Assembly: GCF_032118995.1 (NCBI RefSeq)
Contig: NC_092650.1
Coordinates: 682,001-746,000 of the forward strand
From: Asterias amurensis
Taxonomy: Eukaryota > Echinodermata > Asteroidea > Forcipulatida > Asteriidae
Direction of reading: 5' to 3'
Length of the DNA: 64,000 bases
Numbering within the stretch: position 1 is the stretch's first letter; each line of letters begins with the position of its first letter. Under the pieces are notes generated by a model, which was given only the letters and a program-made list of their open reading frames with translations, was not told the DNA's origin and did not search any database. The position numbers and the translations under genes are program-made. Positions 61,201-64,000 of this stretch are shown here, piece after piece.

Positions 61201-63480
61201 TTGGATGATTGGAAGAATGAATCAACGACTACTTAAGTTCTTAAGTTAGTTGAACGTGGGTAAAACTGTCTAAGATTGTTGCTCTTTTTTCTATTTTATG
61301 CATAAACTTCCGCTTCCCAGGTTGTGTTGTAAACGTGGGTGTGATCCCTGGCTACATGGTAGTTGACAGCTACAACATGGCTTTTGACTGGCAGCGCCAA
61401 ACGATGATATTGGCAAAACAGGGAGACCGCCAGCATTGGGCTAGATGGCTAAGTTGGTAGAGCGCTAGGACATTAAACTAGACGTCATTGGTTCAAATCC
61501 TTACGGACTTGACTGTTTAGGGGGTAACCCTGTTTCAGCCTGGGAGTATGTGCCCTTGATGAAAGTTGATTTGGTTGTCAGCCCAAATCAGTTAAGTGTA
61601 GCCGTCACTTTGAATTGCCCATCTGGCTTTGTTATGTTAGGCGATTTCTCATAAATGTTCTTTTGTTAAATTAAAAAAGTATGATAATATTCAATCAGAT
61701 GCCGGTGTGTTCCTACTTTCTGCGTGGTGTGTGTAACCGTGACGACTGCCCTTACTCACACGTCAAGGTCAGCAATAAAGCGACACCCTGCCCAGACTTC
61801 ATCAAAGGTTACTGCCCACTGGGAGAAAAGGTAATATTTAGTCTCAAAGTTTGGGTTACAAAGGCGGTTGCCTCCATGCCCACTGGTAATTGTCTTTGTG
61901 CCCTTGAAATGCCCCAGTAGAAATTTACAATTTCCTTAAATAGGGTGCCCTTTACCAAGAAGAAAAGGCCTTAAAGGCCAGCAATATCAAACAAATTTAC
62001 ACATAAAAGGACTAATGGTATTTTTACATTTTTAGTTGAGAGTATCAAGTTTGGAGTGTGAGTCGGAGTACTTAATAAGTTGAGTATCGAGTACAGACTT
62101 TGGGTATGAATACTTTGCTAGCCGAGTATGAGTTTCTTCAAAACAGCCCTGGAGTTTGAGTTCCAAGTACAAGTACTACAGCACTTTCATCGAGTAATAA
62201 ATTCAAAAAATTCTACTTGCAGTTTCATCAATGATTATAACATCCCCCTACGTAAAGCAATCTTTTTCTTGTGTTTTTCTGAAGTGTAAAAAGAAACATA
62301 TTGTGAGGTGTCCTGACTTCACACTGACAGGGAAGTGTGCAAACGGTGCAAAGTGTCCGCTCTTGCACAAGAGGGATCCAACCAAAAGCAACATCGCCAA
62401 AACCAAGACAAGAAAAAGTTCCACACAGGATTCTGAGACGGAGGAAGTAAGAACCTCTGACAGGTAAGCCATCAGGAAAAGGTGCTACCCCAAAACTTGC
62501 TTACAAAAAATTCATCCACTTAGCACAATTCAGCCGCAGGGAAGCAGTTAACATTTGACCGGTAACCTTCTTTTTGATTTTTTTTGTGTTTCTCTAAAGT
62601 GGATTTTTTTACTTTTGGTGCAAACATTTGTTTTGACTTGAAAAATTTACTGTGAGTCAGCTCTGAAAAAGATCAAACTGCAGCCATTTTTGTATTGTCC
62701 CCTGTATCCACACAAGTGTATTGTTAGCTCCAGATCTCAATACCTAAATTGGCCAGACTATTGGTAAATGATTCTAGTTTGAACTTTCCTGTCAAATTAT
62801 TTTCTATCAGCTACTTTTATCTTTTTTTTTACACACTAAAACAGAACTCCTACAGCAAAACACAAAAGAGAGAAACTTCTTTTATAAAACTATCCTCCGA
62901 TACGCCATCAAACAAGACAGCGCCCTCAACGCCTGATACAAGTGAGAAAGGAAACAGTTTCCAGCGAAACACTAGTGAGAGTCAACAAATAACGAGCAGT
63001 GGTGAGGGAGCCAGTATCATTCCTTCATTTGTCAAGTTGTCGAATGCCGATAGAAAGAAAAGTGTAGCGCCCTCAGTAGCCAAGACAGCAGTTAGTGACA
63101 GGGAGCCTGCGATTATCTCTAAGACAAACAGTAAGACATCCCGACCCCCTCAGGAAAATGGTATGGTCCAATCAACATCCAGAAAGCTACGAAGTGATAC
63201 ACTGCCCTCTGTTGGTGAAAGCTCCAAATCCTCAAAAGGTTTGACATCAATCATACCACAGGCATCTGCTGACCATCACCATCTTGTTGAAACAGCTCCC
63301 TCTTTGCCCAAAAGTGAAGATTCTTCTTTCATCGACCTCAACGTAACACCACCCTCACTGTTAGCAGCTGGGGAGGGTAGTGAGGAATTGCCTTCATTCA
63401 TTGAGCTGTATCCTGGTTCCCCCTTCAGTCCAATGGAAGAGTCCACCAATACTGCACAACAAGGTGAGCATCCTGCTTAA
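55231..63480 (+). CDS. ZC3H3: ZC3H3 (SMICL), five-CCCH zinc-finger nuclear RNA factor
   Basis: Exons 55231-55306, 56346-57908, 58030-58159, 59396-59589, 59994-60174, 60719-60886, 61079-61148, 61699-61830, 62285-62446 and 62845-63480 sum to 1103 aa (human 948), all GT-AG and phase-consistent. The N-terminus is a short coiled-coil-like segment. The 1.56-kb exon is Ser-rich and disordered, with an internal duplication and an RGG-like stretch (RRGRGFVTFRGRGSRGRGY). Five CCCH fingers span about 742-880: C-x8-C-x5-C-x3-H (GRCKRGDDCPYIH), C-x7-C-x6-C-x3-H, C-x7-C-x4-C-x3-H, C-x7-C-x5-C-x3-H, C-x8-C-x5-C-x3-H; two are split by introns. CPYIHDPEKVAVCTR is identical to human. The C-terminal tail carries four SFIxL motifs; human has LPSFISL. 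ZC3H3 acts in mRNA polyadenylation/export and PAXT-linked nuclear RNA decay. A donor-like AAG|GTGAGC 18 bases before the stop means the true end may lie in a later exon. Confidence 0.94.
55505..55800. repeat. Nested palindromes in ZC3H3 intron 1
   Basis: CCATTTGTGTGGCCAAGGAT is followed at once by its inverse (ATCCTTGGCCACACAAGTGG). Three copies of a GTCGGGAGGAGGGTTACG / ATTATCGCAACT block follow at about 55577-55605, 55625-55665 and 55745-55797, in alternating orientation and linked to GGCGGCCGTC. They look like remnants of one or two fold-back elements. Confidence 0.65.
56143..56279. mobile_element. Fold-back element before the large ZC3H3 exon
   Basis: CCTAGACCCAGTAACTGTGG and GCTAGATTCCCTTTTTCGAA at the left are inverted as AAAAAAGGAATCTAGCGCCC and CAGTTACTTGGTCTAGGG at the right. 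The centre is ATCGGTCATCATGACCGAT. It ends 66 bases before the exon at 56346. Confidence 0.8.
58697..59228. repeat. 17-bp minisatellite in a ZC3H3 intron
   Basis: About 31 nearly identical copies of TCTTGTGCCGTCCTCTG, preceded by degenerate copies from about 58560. Because 17 is not a multiple of three and the unit has no stop, several frames stay open and all read the same 17-residue repeat. These ORFs (up to 298 codons) are artefacts. A few units carry CAT or TAC variants. Confidence 0.97.
59876..59949 (+). pseudogene. Duplicated copy of the end of a ZC3H3 exon
   Basis: AQPVRRRITVKNTIRKLYRK encoded here resembles the end of the preceding exon, TVKRLVTVKNTKTKLIRR (ending 59589), and GTGAAAAATACCA is identical in DNA. 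An acceptor (CTCTCTCCAG) precedes it and AAAAA|GTACCC could be a donor. The phases (0 in, 2 out) do not fit the neighbours (1 and 1), so it is probably a decayed exon duplicate. Confidence 0.5.
61437..61672 (+). mobile_element. tRNA-derived SINE, family B, with LINE-like tail
   Basis: The A box GATGGCTAAGTTGGTAGAGC and B box GGTTCAAATCC are followed by GGGGGTAACCCTGTTTCAGC, GTCAGCCCAAATCAGTTAAG and GTTAGGCGATTTCTCATAAA. The tail matches 52640-52770. It ends 27 bases before the ZC3H3 exon at 61699. Confidence 0.65.
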
Positions 63481-63501
63481 GATTCAACATCCATTAGTGG
63501 T

Positions 63502-63866
63502 TTAAAGGGAAGGTACACGTTTGGTAATTACTCCCAAAACAAATATTAACTAAAAAACTAACTTGGTAACGAGCATTGGAGAGCTGTTGATCGTACATTC
63601 GTACACAAATTTTGAGAAACAGCTCCCTCTGAAGTAGCATAGATTTTGGGAAAGAGGTAATTTCTCACTAAAATAATAAAGACTTCTAGCCCATAAGTCT
63701 TTTATTCCTCTCTGAAAGCACACAAATTCGTCCAACAAGGGTGTTTTTTCTCTCATCATTTTCTCGCAACTTGGACGATCGATTTTATGTATTTTATGCA
63801 TTGTTGAAATACACCAAATGAGAAGACTAGTCTTAGACAGTTACCAAGCGTGTACCTTCCCTTTAA
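63502..63866. mobile_element. TTAA-bounded MITE, family C
   Basis: TTAAAGGGAAGGTACACGTT at the left and AGCGTGTACCTTCCCTTTAA at the right are inverted; TTTGGTAA and TTACCAAG extend the arms. Interior blocks (GAAACAGCTCCCTCTGAAGT, GTTGAAATACACCAAATGAG) are shared in reverse with family B. It starts 22 bases after the ZC3H3 stop. Confidence 0.8.
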
Positions 63867-64000
63867 GGGATGTTTTTATTGTAGAGCAAGTTGGTTTTTA
63901 TGGCTTCAATATTCAAAATGATGCAATAATTAAGTTTAGTTACATTCACTGCAGCAATGCACTCTAAGTAGTTACACTGTGCTTAAAGTATTGGGCAAGC
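63867..64000. other. Right edge, nothing recognised
   Basis: AT-rich sequence downstream of ZC3H3. If the donor near 63463 is used, a further ZC3H3 exon would lie beyond the window. Confidence 0.3.

Noticed and set aside
62446-62463. Alternative stronger donor CAG|GTAAGC at 62464 for the last zinc-finger exon
   Set aside because: It leaves phase 2, which runs into a stop soon after the start of the next exon, while GAA|GTAAGA at 62447 keeps the 212-codon exon open.

Overview
The window looks like nuclear DNA from an invertebrate deuterostome, most likely an echinoderm. The genes have many short exons with GT-AG introns, the base composition is AT-rich, and introns and intergenic DNA are full of small fold-back DNA transposons, tRNA-derived SINEs and microsatellites. 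Several predicted proteins align by eye with vertebrate orthologues but are clearly diverged. The species call is inference. No retroviral or other capsid-bearing element was recognised.

Layout: (1) 1-3.7 kb: intergenic DNA with a possible first exon of a leftward gene. (2) 3.8-23.5 kb (+): a RBCK1/HOIL-1 gene with LTM, UBL, NZF and RING-IBR-RING parts. Two upstream exons encode a SHARPIN-like PH domain and join the LTM exon in phase. An extra 3' exon with its own stop and AATAAA lies just after the NZF exon. The locus could therefore make both a SHARPIN-shaped and a HOIL-1-shaped protein. (3) 26.3-30.7 kb (+): an unrecognised predicted single-pass membrane protein. (4) 31.8-34.7 kb: a large ~53-bp minisatellite between convergent 3' ends. 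(5) 35.2-45.7 kb (-): MTBP, 16 coding exons. (6) 45.8-48.5 kb (+): ribosomal protein gene RPL14, divergent from MTBP with 98 bp between start codons. (7) 50.6-55.0 kb (-): METTL9. (8) 55.2-63.5 kb (+): ZC3H3, divergent from METTL9.

The genes belong to unrelated pathways: linear/ester ubiquitination (LUBAC), replication-origin firing (MTBP), translation (RPL14), histidine methylation (METTL9) and nuclear RNA export/decay (ZC3H3). The most notable point is the RBCK1/SHARPIN locus. It looks like an undivided ancestor of two vertebrate LUBAC subunits, and it lies near MTBP and ZC3H3, two genes that share human 8q24 with SHARPIN. Exon junctions were assigned by eye from splice consensus, phase and remembered vertebrate protein sequences. 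No alignment or expression data were available.
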